Positions 1-6,329 of a stretch of DNA of 13,717 nt are shown here, in pieces (positions within the stretch are counted from its first letter, which is position 1; each line of letters begins with the position of its first letter). The position numbers were made by a program, and so were the translations under genes. A model generated the notes under the pieces. It was not told the DNA's origin. It was given only the letters and a program-made list of their open reading frames with translations, and did no database searches. Where the stretch lies: assembly GCA_902775835.1 (NCBI GenBank), contig CACYNZ010000063.1:1-13717 (forward strand), in the 5' to 3' direction. Source of the stretch: an uncultured Eubacteriales bacterium (GTDB lineage Bacteria; Bacillota_A; Clostridia; Christensenellales; Aristaeellaceae).

Positions 1-671
1 ATCATGACGCGCCCGTCGAAGTACAGCGCATCCGGCCGGTAGCGCTCGGCCACTTCCCGGATCTTTTCCAGCCAGATATCGCAGAACTTTTTGTCCGGCT
101 TGCGGTAGGGGATATAACGGTTGGTTTCCAGGGGCAGGGCAGGCCCGTAATAGATTTCGTTGGCGGGGTCGTACACGTCCGCCTCATTGTCGGTGGACAT
201 GAACCAGCCCCAGAGCCACTGGTGATGGAAGGTGGCGAGGTACTTGATGCCCTTTTTGCGGAAAGCCTCGGAGCATTCGCCGGCGATGTCCCGGTGCGGG
301 CCGGTTTTCACGGAATTGATGGGATTGATGCGGCTGTCCCAGAGGGAGTAGTTGTCGGCGTGCTCGGAGACAGGCCCGGCATATTTTGCCCCGCTGAGCC
401 GGACAAGATCGGCCCAGGCGTCGGGATCAAAGTGTTCCGCATGAAACATGGGAATGAAATCCTTGTAGCCGAACTCGCTCAGCTTTCCATAGTGCTCCTC
501 GTGCCAGAGGTTCTGCTTGCAGCCTTTCAGGTACATGTTCCGGGAATACCATTCGTTTTCGCAGGCGGGCACGCTGTATACGCCCCAGTGGAAAAACAGG
601 CCGAATTTGCCGTCCCGCATCCACTGCGGGGCGTCGTGGGCAAGGGGAGCCCAGTTCAGATTCCAGCTCAT
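1..671 (-). CDS. GH29 alpha-L-fucosidase (C-terminal part outside window)
   Basis: Releases terminal alpha-L-fucose from glycans by the retaining GH29 mechanism. The first 223 residues are visible and the gene continues past base 1. Family signatures are KFGLFFHWGVYSVPA near residues 22-36, with the substrate-binding His of FHWG at 28, followed by ENEWY. GPHRDI lies near 124-129, and YFDG near 217-220 carries Asp219, the probable catalytic nucleophile. The usual HHDGF block reads HADNY (104-108), so the second His is Ala. There is no signal peptide, so the enzyme is probably cytoplasmic. The start ATG overlaps the stop of the upstream esterase gene (ATGA, 668-671), which points to translational coupling and a joint role in trimming acetylated, fucosylated oligosaccharides brought in by the importer of the same operon. 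The family is clear; the linkage specificity is not. Confidence 0.92.
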   Translation of the reverse strand, partial: MSWNLNWAPLAHDAPQWMRDGKFGLFFHWGVYSVPACENEWYSRNMYLKGCKQNLWHEEHYGKLSEFGYKDFIPMFHAEHFDPDAWADLVRLSGAKYAGPVSEHADNYSLWDSRINPINSVKTGPHRDIAGECSEAFRKKGIKYLATFHHQWLWGWFMSTDNEADVYDPANEIYYGPALPLETNRYIPYRKPDKKFCDIWLEKIREVAERYRPDALYFDGRVM

Positions 672-2065
672 GACAACACCTCCATATGATGAAACGCGAC
701 AAGGGGCAGAAAGGTCTGCTGATCCACAATGGCGCCTTCCGGCCCCTGGGGATGGCAGCCATAGGAAAGACGGGCAGATATGCCGCAGGGACGGGTCGGT
801 ACGAGCAGAAGGTCGCAGCCGCTGGCGGAAACGGACTGGATGGGGTTTTCGCCCGCTTCATCCGTCAGCGTGAAGTCCGCGGGATCGTGCAGGCTGCGCA
901 GCTGCACAAGCCCGGTGGTATTTGTCACGGAAAGCCGGACACTGGTGCCGCTGATCCGCGCCTCCATGGCCTGGGGCGCCTCAAAGGCGGGGCCGCCGTT
1001 CAGCGCGCCGTATACCTGCCTGGCCAGCATCTGGCCCAGCATGACGTTGCCGGCTGCGGAATTGTGGATTTCGTCGGACTGGGGCAGGCCCGCGGTGGGC
1101 AGGATCCACACGCTGTCCAGCTCATGGGCAAGACTGCGCTGGATTTCCTTGATCTCCGCCCAGGCCGATGCGTCCGGCTGCGTTTCATACCGGTTGAGCT
1201 GCATGGTGAAGAAAGGGATGTTCCAGCCGAGATCCCGCCGGGCAGAGGAGGTTAAGCGGATAAAGCTTTCCCGGTAGAGCGCGGCATTGTCCGCGTCCGC
1301 GTCGGCGCATCCCTGATACCATAAAATGGCACGGACGCCGCCGGCTGAACGGATCTTGGCAATCATGTTGCGGTAGAGATCGCCGTTTCTTTCCGTATCC
1401 CAGCGGGCAATGGGCGACCCGCCCTGGGCGGCCTGCACAAGGCCGACGGGCAGGCCGGTGAGGTCCGCATAGCGCCGGCCGAAGGACAGGAAGGGTGAAG
1501 TGCCCGTCACGCTCATGGGCGCGTTCAGGCAGTCGGCCGCGTCGGTGGCATCGTTCATGGGGTGGGCGGCCATATCCCACTTGCCGCTGTTGCGCTGCAG
1601 GTGCACGCGCACATCCGGCGGATCAAAGGCCCAGCCTTTGGCGTAGCCCGCGGCATTGGACTGCCCGGCCATGCAGAACACGTCGCCGACGCCCAGGTGC
1701 ACGCGGATATCGCCGTGGAACATCCAGTGCTCGCCCGATGCCTTGGACACCGCATCCAGTGAGGTCTCCAGGCGGTAGGGGCCGCCCTGAGGCAGGCATA
1801 TGTCCGCTTCCCACTCACCTTTGACTTCCTCTCCGATGAGACGGTCGCCGCCGGTCTGTCTGCTGCAGGGAGTCCAGGGGAGGACCCAGCTCTGGTCCTC
1901 CTCGTTCACCACGCGGATGACCGGGGTGGCGGAGACAACGCCTGCGCGGATGGCGCCGCCCTCCAGCTGCCAGCGTCCGGCCAGATGGATCTCCGCCCTG
2001 CCGTCGCAGCGCTGAAATACCTGCCAGTCCCGGGGACCGGATGTAATGGATACGCCGTAAAACAT
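668..2065 (-). CDS. Sialate O-acetylesterase-type SGNH carbohydrate esterase
   Basis: A 465-residue SGNH-hydrolase, probably removing O-acetyl groups from sugars (SASA/CE6-like family). Residues 1-120 form a beta-rich N-terminal part. The catalytic domain begins with GDVFCMAGQSNAAG and nucleophile Ser136. QAAQGGSPI (211-219) supplies the oxyanion Gly block and WYQG (249-252) the next block. SDEIHNS carries Asp331 and His334, completing the triad. After about residue 355 there is a beta-sandwich-like tail. The residue after WYQG is Cys where relatives usually have Glu. No signal peptide is seen, so a cytoplasmic site is inferred. An AAAGGA site (2075-2080) lies 9 bases before the ATG. The stop overlaps the fucosidase start. 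Expression is either read-through past the hairpin at 2201-2230 or from a weak local promoter. The exact substrate cannot be read from the sequence. Confidence 0.88.
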   Translation of the reverse strand: MFYGVSITSGPRDWQVFQRCDGRAEIHLAGRWQLEGGAIRAGVVSATPVIRVVNEEDQSWVLPWTPCSRQTGGDRLIGEEVKGEWEADICLPQGGPYRLETSLDAVSKASGEHWMFHGDIRVHLGVGDVFCMAGQSNAAGYAKGWAFDPPDVRVHLQRNSGKWDMAAHPMNDATDAADCLNAPMSVTGTSPFLSFGRRYADLTGLPVGLVQAAQGGSPIARWDTERNGDLYRNMIAKIRSAGGVRAILWYQGCADADADNAALYRESFIRLTSSARRDLGWNIPFFTMQLNRYETQPDASAWAEIKEIQRSLAHELDSVWILPTAGLPQSDEIHNSAAGNVMLGQMLARQVYGALNGGPAFEAPQAMEARISGTSVRLSVTNTTGLVQLRSLHDPADFTLTDEAGENPIQSVSASGCDLLLVPTRPCGISARLSYGCHPQGPEGAIVDQQTFLPLVAFHHMEVLS

Positions 2066-2106
2066 ATGGGAAATTCCTTTCAGAAAAATAGCTGTCGTAT
2101 ATGAAA

Positions 2107-2152
2107 CGGGCAGTGCCCGGTGCTTTCAAACTCGGTGGGGAGCTGTGCTCCC
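2107..2152 (-). other. Two small hairpins upstream of the esterase gene
   Basis: Two perfect inverted repeats lie in the 180-base gap between the binding-protein and esterase genes. One is CGGGCA/TGCCCG around a single base (2107-2119); the other is GGGAGC/GCTCCC around three bases (2138-2152). On the minus strand a TTGAAA hexamer sits between them, but no good -10 follows at normal spacing, so a promoter here is doubtful. They may be an operator or RNA hairpins that set the 5' end of a processed transcript. The function is inference. Confidence 0.35.
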
Positions 2153-2200
2153 AGATGGATTACGTGATGGGAAAAGGCGATGCATCAGTGCTCTGAAAAT

Positions 2201-2230
2201 GCGGGCCGGGAGGGATGCCTCCCGGCCCGC
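2201..2230 (-). terminator. Strong hairpin after the binding-protein gene (terminator/attenuator)
   Basis: A perfect 13-base-pair stem, GCGGGCCGGGAGG against its complement with loop GATG, begins 16 bases after the binding-protein stop codon. In the minus-strand direction it is followed by ATTTTCAG, so the U tract is short. Such hairpins between a solute-binding-protein gene and downstream enzyme genes commonly give partial termination and protect the mRNA 3' end, raising binding protein over the enzymes. The stem is seen directly; the degree of termination is inferred. Confidence 0.8.
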
Positions 2231-2246
2231 GGAGCATGGCAGGATA

Positions 2247-3923
2247 TTACTTATAGGATTCCAGGGAAGCCAGGTCAGTCTTTTCGTTGATGGTCTTGAA
2301 GAAGCCGTCGAAGTCTTCCGTCTGGCTCTTCACGCCGGCCACATACTCGTTCCAGGCCGCGTCATCGTTGATATCCAGTTCACCGGTGATGAAACGGTTG
2401 GCATAGGTACGGGCATAGGTTTCGCAGGCGGAGGTCAGGGTGGCCTTCAGGGTGCTTTCTTCTTCCGTCAGTTTGGTCAGAGGAGCGCGGTCATAGGGAG
2501 AAATGGAATCGGGGCCGCCGTTGACAGCGGTGTCGATCCAGTACTTGCCGTCATAGTAGCCCTTTTCAGGGGACCACCAGGGCTCGGTTGCGCTGTACTG
2601 CAGAATGGTGGAGAAGATCTGGGGAACGAACGGGATGCCGGTGCGGGCGCTGCCGGAGGACATGATGCCGCGGTCAGCCAGTTCCTGGCCGGGGTTTTCA
2701 GCGTTCAGAACGCTGTCCACATAGGTGCGGGTGCCGTCTTCCAGGGTCACAAAGTCTTCGCCTTCGATGCCCCAGTTCAGCATCTTGTAGATGTCTTCGG
2801 AGTACTGATAGTCCACCAGGCGGACCACCCATTCGGGATACTCGGTGTCAGCGCTGATGATAATGCCCATGGTCAGGGTGGTGCCGAGGTTCTTGCCGCT
2901 CAGCTTGGAGCCCCACTTCCAGGCAGTGCCGAACTCGGAGGAGGGCAGGTAGGCCAGGCCCCACTCCATATCCTCGGAAACCTTGGACTGGTTCCAGGAC
3001 TGCACGGAGCCGGCCCAGTTGGTGGGCACGATCAGGATGTTGCCGTTGGCAGCCTTGGCGTCGCAGGAAGCGTCGGTGGCATACTCGGGATCAATGTAGC
3101 CGGCTTCATAGAGGCCGCGGATTTCCTTGAGCATGGTGCGGAAATTCTCTTCCACAGGACCGAAAGCCCATTCGGTGCCGTTCCAGTAGGTGGTGTCCCA
3201 GGTGTGGAAGGTGCCGACAAAGCCGCGGTAGAAAGCCATCCAGGAAGCGCCGTTGGACATGACGTACTTGGCGTTTTCAATTTCGCCGGCGTCAATCTTT
3301 TCCTTCAGGAAAGCGCACAGGGTCTTGAACTCTTCCCAGTTGGTGGCGGGCTTCAGATCATACTTCTTGAGCACGTCAAAGCGGTAGGCATAAGCGGAGA
3401 AGCTCTGGCCGCCGGCCAGGTTCAGGTCGTTTTCATAGCCGTCCCAGAACACATAGGAGGAGCCGTCCTCGTTGTTCACGCCGGCCTGGCCGCCCACATG
3501 GCCTTTGACGAATTCGGGATAGTATACCAGATAATCGGCATAATCGTTGATGTTCAGCACATCGCCGTCAGCGCCGTAGCCGTTCACCAGGGGTCCCTGG
3601 GAATAGGTGCTGATGTCCGCCAGGTCGCCCGCGGCCAGAGCCACGGACTCATTGGAGCGGAAATCGTTCCAGGGCTGAACCTGCCAGGTGATGTCCAGCT
3701 TGCAGCCCAGGTAGGCTTCCATCTTTTCCTGCCACAGCTTCTGCATCTTGGTGGGCAGCTGATCGGTGCCGAAATTGGCGGTGGAAACGGTGAGCTTCAG
3801 GGTGTTGTCGGGAAGCTCGGGGAAGGTAAGACCTTCACGGTTCATGGTGCCTTCGGCGGATGCGAAGGACATGCAGCCCAGCATAAGAGCGAGCGCGAGT
3901 ACCAGTGCAAGTGTCTTTTTCAT
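2247..3923 (-). CDS. Extracellular solute-binding protein of a CUT1 sugar ABC importer (LplA/YtcQ type)
   Basis: Captures an oligosaccharide outside the cell and hands it to the two permeases encoded upstream. The 558-residue length fits the large Lpl/Ytc-type binding proteins. The signal peptide starts MKKTLALVLALALMLGC. Cys17 gives a marginal lipobox (M-L-G-C), while ASA|EG at about 22-24 would suit ordinary signal peptidase, so the anchoring mode is uncertain. The mature part is rich in Trp/Tyr patches typical of sugar binders, for example EPWWSPEKGYYDGKYW. The start was set at 3923 because AAGGAGG (3931-3937) lies 7 bases upstream and the signal peptide begins there; the open frame continues further upstream but would overlap the preceding permease gene. 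A strong hairpin follows the stop. Family confidence is high; the ligand is unknown. Confidence 0.92.
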   Translation of the reverse strand: MKKTLALVLALALMLGCMSFASAEGTMNREGLTFPELPDNTLKLTVSTANFGTDQLPTKMQKLWQEKMEAYLGCKLDITWQVQPWNDFRSNESVALAAGDLADISTYSQGPLVNGYGADGDVLNINDYADYLVYYPEFVKGHVGGQAGVNNEDGSSYVFWDGYENDLNLAGGQSFSAYAYRFDVLKKYDLKPATNWEEFKTLCAFLKEKIDAGEIENAKYVMSNGASWMAFYRGFVGTFHTWDTTYWNGTEWAFGPVEENFRTMLKEIRGLYEAGYIDPEYATDASCDAKAANGNILIVPTNWAGSVQSWNQSKVSEDMEWGLAYLPSSEFGTAWKWGSKLSGKNLGTTLTMGIIISADTEYPEWVVRLVDYQYSEDIYKMLNWGIEGEDFVTLEDGTRTYVDSVLNAENPGQELADRGIMSSGSARTGIPFVPQIFSTILQYSATEPWWSPEKGYYDGKYWIDTAVNGGPDSISPYDRAPLTKLTEEESTLKATLTSACETYARTYANRFITGELDINDDAAWNEYVAGVKSQTEDFDGFFKTINEKTDLASLESYK

Positions 3924-3952
3924 GGTGAATCCTCCTTGTTTTTTTATTTTTG

Positions 3953-3968
3953 CCGCGTGAGAACGCGG
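3953..3968 (-). other. Small hairpin in the permease/binding-protein gap
   Basis: CCGCG/CGCGG arms around six bases lie in the 77-base gap before the binding-protein gene. On the minus strand the hairpin is preceded by a T run and followed by an A-rich stretch leading to the ribosome binding site. It is therefore not a terminator for this operon. It could be an RNA-processing or 5'-stabilising hairpin that lets the binding protein be made in excess; that role is inferred. Confidence 0.35.
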
Positions 3969-4000
3969 AAAAAATCTTGGTCTGAGGGAAACGGGGTGCA

Positions 4001-4915
4001 TCAGCCCTTTACGGCACCCACCTGCATGCCCTGTTCGAAATACTTTTGAATGAAGGGATAGATGAGCAGCAGCGGCGCAATGGTGGCCACGAGGCAGGCG
4101 TACTGCACATTCAGCGGGTTCACGGAGCCGTTGGTGAGCATCACGTTGGCGTCGCTGCCGAAGGTGGAGCCCATGGCGTTGGTGGTGAACACGATGGAGC
4201 GCAGGATCATCTGAATGGGCTGGCGGGAAGCATCCTTGATGTAGAGCAGGGCGCTGAAGTAGCTGTTCCACATGCCGACGATGGCGAACAGTGAGAAGGA
4301 GGCGATCAGCGCCTTGGACAGGGGAAGGATGATGCTGACCAGAATGCGGAATTCGCCGGCCCCGTCAATCAGTGCCGCTTCCCGGATTTCGTGGGAAATG
4401 CCCTTGAAGAAGGAGCGGTACATGAAGACGTTCCAGGCGGACACGCAGGTGGGCAGGACCAGGGCCCAGGTGGTGTTCATCAGTCCCAGGTTGCGGATGT
4501 TCAGGTAGGAAGGAATTGTGCCGCCGTTGAAAAACATGGTGATCAGCAGAATCAGGCTGAAAAATCCCCTGAGTTTGAACTCCTGCACCGACAGGGCATA
4601 GCCCAGGCAGGCCGTGAGGCTGACATTGAGCACGGTGAACAGCACGCAGTACCACAGCGTCCAGAGATAGGCGGTATAAATGGCGGGCTGGGAGAACACG
4701 ATTTCATAGCCCTTCACATTCAGCTCCCGGGGCAGGATGCCCACCGCGCCGCGGGTGATCATGCGGCTGGAGGAAAGGGATACGGCGATGACGTTCAGGA
4801 ACGGGTAAAGAATGATGACGCAGAAGATCAGGAGCAGGAGAATCAGCACTGCATCAAAGGTCACGCCGCCGATCCTGATTCTGTTCTTCCGTCTGAATGC
4901 GGATTTCTGACTCAT
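4001..4915 (-). CDS. ABC sugar importer permease, LplC/YtcP-like (CUT1)
   Basis: One of two membrane subunits of the importer, 304 residues, with about six hydrophobic segments (about 22-45, 82-108, 117-130, 148-168, 192-216 and 271-290). The cytoplasmic EAA loop that contacts the ATPase is plain: EIREAALIDGAGEFR at 176-190, running on to ILP near 196-198. The C-terminal QKYFEQGMQVGAVKG is the characteristic end of LplC/AraQ-type permeases. An AAGGAGGGAG site lies just upstream of the ATG, and only 14 bases separate the start from the stop of the partner permease. No ABC ATPase gene is in the operon, as is usual for Lpl-type systems that borrow a shared MsmX-like ATPase. Substrate is unknown; enzyme context suggests a fucosylated or acetylated oligosaccharide. 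Confidence 0.93.
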   Translation of the reverse strand: MSQKSAFRRKNRIRIGGVTFDAVLILLLLIFCVIILYPFLNVIAVSLSSSRMITRGAVGILPRELNVKGYEIVFSQPAIYTAYLWTLWYCVLFTVLNVSLTACLGYALSVQEFKLRGFFSLILLITMFFNGGTIPSYLNIRNLGLMNTTWALVLPTCVSAWNVFMYRSFFKGISHEIREAALIDGAGEFRILVSIILPLSKALIASFSLFAIVGMWNSYFSALLYIKDASRQPIQMILRSIVFTTNAMGSTFGSDANVMLTNGSVNPLNVQYACLVATIAPLLLIYPFIQKYFEQGMQVGAVKG

Positions 4916-4929
4916 GATGATCTCCCTCC

Positions 4930-5895
4930 TTACCAGATGCTCTGTTCAGGGTCGATATAGCGGACCACGTAGTTGGTGCCCACCACCAGGATCAGGCTGA
5001 TGACGGAGACGAACAGGTTGACGGCTGTGGCGAACTCGAAGCGTCCGTCCTGAATGCCGATGCGGTATACATAGGTGGAAATGACTTCCAGATCCATGCG
5101 GTTGGTTTCGTTCATCATCAGGAGGATTTTGGTGTAATCCTGGGTGAAAATATTGCCGGTGTTCAGGATGAGCACGACAGTGGTGGTAGGCAGGATGGCG
5201 GGCAGGCAGATATGACGGATTTTCTGGAAGCGGGTTGCGCCGTCGATGTTGGCCACGTCGTAAAGGGAAGTGTCCACGTTGGAAAGAGCCGACAGGTAGA
5301 TGATGCTGCCCCATCCAATGCCCTGCCATATGGCTGACCCGATGAACATGGGCATGAAATAGGCCGTGCCTGCGTTCATGTTGATCCGTTCCATGCCGAA
5401 GAGCGCCCGGATATTGTTGAACAGGCCGTCCAGGGAACCGAACGTGTTCAGCATGGAGCAGATGACCACGATGGAAATGAAGTGGGGCAGATAGGAAATG
5501 GTCTGCACGGAGCGCTTGAACCAGTTCAGCTTCACTTCATTGAGCATCAGGGCCAGGATGATGGGCATGGGATAGGTGAACAGAAGAGAGAACACGCCGA
5601 CTTTCAGGGTCTGCTTCAGGATGCTCCCGCAGTTCACGTTGTTGAAGAACTCCTGAAAGTTCTTGTACCAGGGATCCAGCCATGCACTGCCCCAGATGCC
5701 GCGCCGGGGCTTGTATTTCTTGAAGGCGATCAGCACGCCGTACATGGGCACATACTGGAAGATGATGACCATGGCCAGAGGCAGGAGACACAGAGCGATC
5801 AGCGCTTTCTGCTGCCAGAGAATACGGAACCACTTTTTCAGACGCTCCCACGGCGTTTTCCGGGTAATTATATGCATGGATGACGTACTGCTCAT
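4930..5895 (-). CDS. ABC sugar importer permease, LplB/YtcP-partner type (CUT1)
   Basis: First gene of the leftward operon and the partner permease, 321 residues. It shows the Lpl-B signature after the first membrane helix, FQYVPMYGVLIAFKKYKPRRG (start near residue 46). The EAA loop is VDTSLYDVANIDGATRFQKI near 207-226, followed by LPAILP at 231-236. The open frame extends to 5979, but that would place the start on top of the promoter. Of two close ATGs, the one at 5901 abuts the AGGAG site while the one at 5895 (MSSTSS) is 7 bases away, so 5895 is preferred. Transcription probably starts near 5961. Role and family are well supported; substrate is inferred only from the neighbours. Confidence 0.92.
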   Translation of the reverse strand: MSSTSSMHIITRKTPWERLKKWFRILWQQKALIALCLLPLAMVIIFQYVPMYGVLIAFKKYKPRRGIWGSAWLDPWYKNFQEFFNNVNCGSILKQTLKVGVFSLLFTYPMPIILALMLNEVKLNWFKRSVQTISYLPHFISIVVICSMLNTFGSLDGLFNNIRALFGMERINMNAGTAYFMPMFIGSAIWQGIGWGSIIYLSALSNVDTSLYDVANIDGATRFQKIRHICLPAILPTTTVVLILNTGNIFTQDYTKILLMMNETNRMDLEVISTYVYRIGIQDGRFEFATAVNLFVSVISLILVVGTNYVVRYIDPEQSIW

Positions 5896-5901
5896 TTGCA
5901 T

Positions 5902-5908
5902 TCTCCTC
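5902..5908 (-). promoter_or_regulatory. Ribosome binding site that decides the lplB-like start
   Basis: GAGGAGA read on the minus strand. It is too close to the ATG at 5901 and well spaced (7 bases from AGGAG) for the ATG at 5895, so translation probably begins with MSSTSSMH. Use of both starts would differ by only two residues. Confidence 0.7.
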
Positions 5909-5967
5909 TCATCCGAAACAAAACAATTTAACTTAACATAACTAAACAGAATCAGCTTACGTCTCGG

Positions 5968-5996
5968 ATTATAGCGCACAGTTAATTAGACGTGAA
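5968..5996 (-). promoter_or_regulatory. Sigma-A-type promoter of the importer/fucosidase operon
   Basis: On the minus strand a -35 TTCACG (5996-5991) and a perfect -10 TATAAT (5973-5968) are 17 bases apart. Predicted transcription start is near 5961, giving a leader of about 65 bases before the lplB-like gene. It sits in the AT-rich divergent gap, exactly where an operon promoter is needed. Confidence 0.8.
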
Positions 5997-6046
5997 TGGA
6001 CTAAATGGCAATAATTCAATCCATAATAAGCAGTTTGCAGGAAATT

Positions 6047-6074
6047 TTGTGAAGTTCTTCATGATTTTTATAAA
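6047..6074 (+). promoter_or_regulatory. Weak candidate promoter for the rightward glycosidase operon
   Basis: TTGTGA, 16 bases, TATAAA. It would give a leader of about 230 bases, and the TGAAG/CTTCA repeat (6050-6061) overlaps its -35 side, a position suited to repression. AT-rich DNA gives many such matches by chance, so this is tentative. Confidence 0.35.
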
Positions 6075-6107
6075 ATTATTCAGCACTAAATAAATATTAC
6101 TCTTGTT

Positions 6108-6329
6108 TACCAGGCAGGAAATACTTCCTTTGCGGATAATTATCTTATTCGGAAAGATAAACCACGTTTTTCTGCAGTTTAGCAAATGTTAATCCGAAAT
6201 CGGATGGAAACTGTAGCAGAAAGCCGTGTTCAGACGGAAAGATTTTCACGGAGTCCGTTTTATAAACAGAGCCAAAATATTTAGTAAACAAGTGAAGGGA
6301 GCACAGGGTCATGAATACCAGGCAGGAAA
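6108..6329 (+). repeat. 14-base direct repeat TACCAGGCAGGAAA (6108-6121 and 6316-6329)
   Basis: Two identical 14-base copies are 208 bases apart, one in the control region and one inside codons 2-7 of the glycosidase gene. Similarity seems to continue loosely, since both copies are followed by a T/C-rich stretch and then CGGAT. It may be a remnant of a small duplication or a pair of protein-binding sites. Chance is not excluded. Confidence 0.45.

Larger units (their letters stand above)
5896..6310. promoter_or_regulatory. AT-rich divergent control region with several inverted repeats
   Basis: The 415 bases between the two divergent operons are clearly more AT-rich than the flanking genes and hold no convincing gene. 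Perfect short inverted repeats are TGAAG-TT-CTTCA (6050-6061), TTATCTT-N7-AAGATAA (6140-6160, overlapping the palindrome GATAATTATC at 6135-6144), ATCCGA-AA-TCGGAT (6192-6205) and ACGGA-G-TCCGT (6248-6258). These are candidate operators for one or more regulators encoded elsewhere, since no regulator gene is in the window. A rightward promoter candidate is TTGTGA (6047-6052), 16 bases from TATAAA (6069-6074); another TATAAA at 6261-6266 lacks a good -35. Operator roles are inferred. Confidence 0.6.

Noticed and set aside
3953..3968. CCGCG/CGCGG hairpin as a terminator
   Set aside because: In the direction of transcription it is followed by an A-rich, not T-rich, stretch, and it lies inside an operon.
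2145..4049. Plus-strand open frame of 634 codons opposite the binding-protein gene
   Set aside because: It is exactly antisense to a well-supported gene, is Gly/Val/Ala-rich low-information sequence, has no ribosome binding site, and is explained by the codon bias of the real gene leaving few stops on the other strand.
3924..4271. Upstream extension of the binding-protein frame
   Set aside because: It overlaps the permease gene in another frame; the signal peptide and AAGGAGG site fix the start at 3923.
5982..6185. Minus-strand 67-codon open frame in the divergent gap
   Set aside because: Its composition simply reflects AT-rich DNA, it lacks a ribosome binding site, and it ends over the -35 region of the operon promoter.
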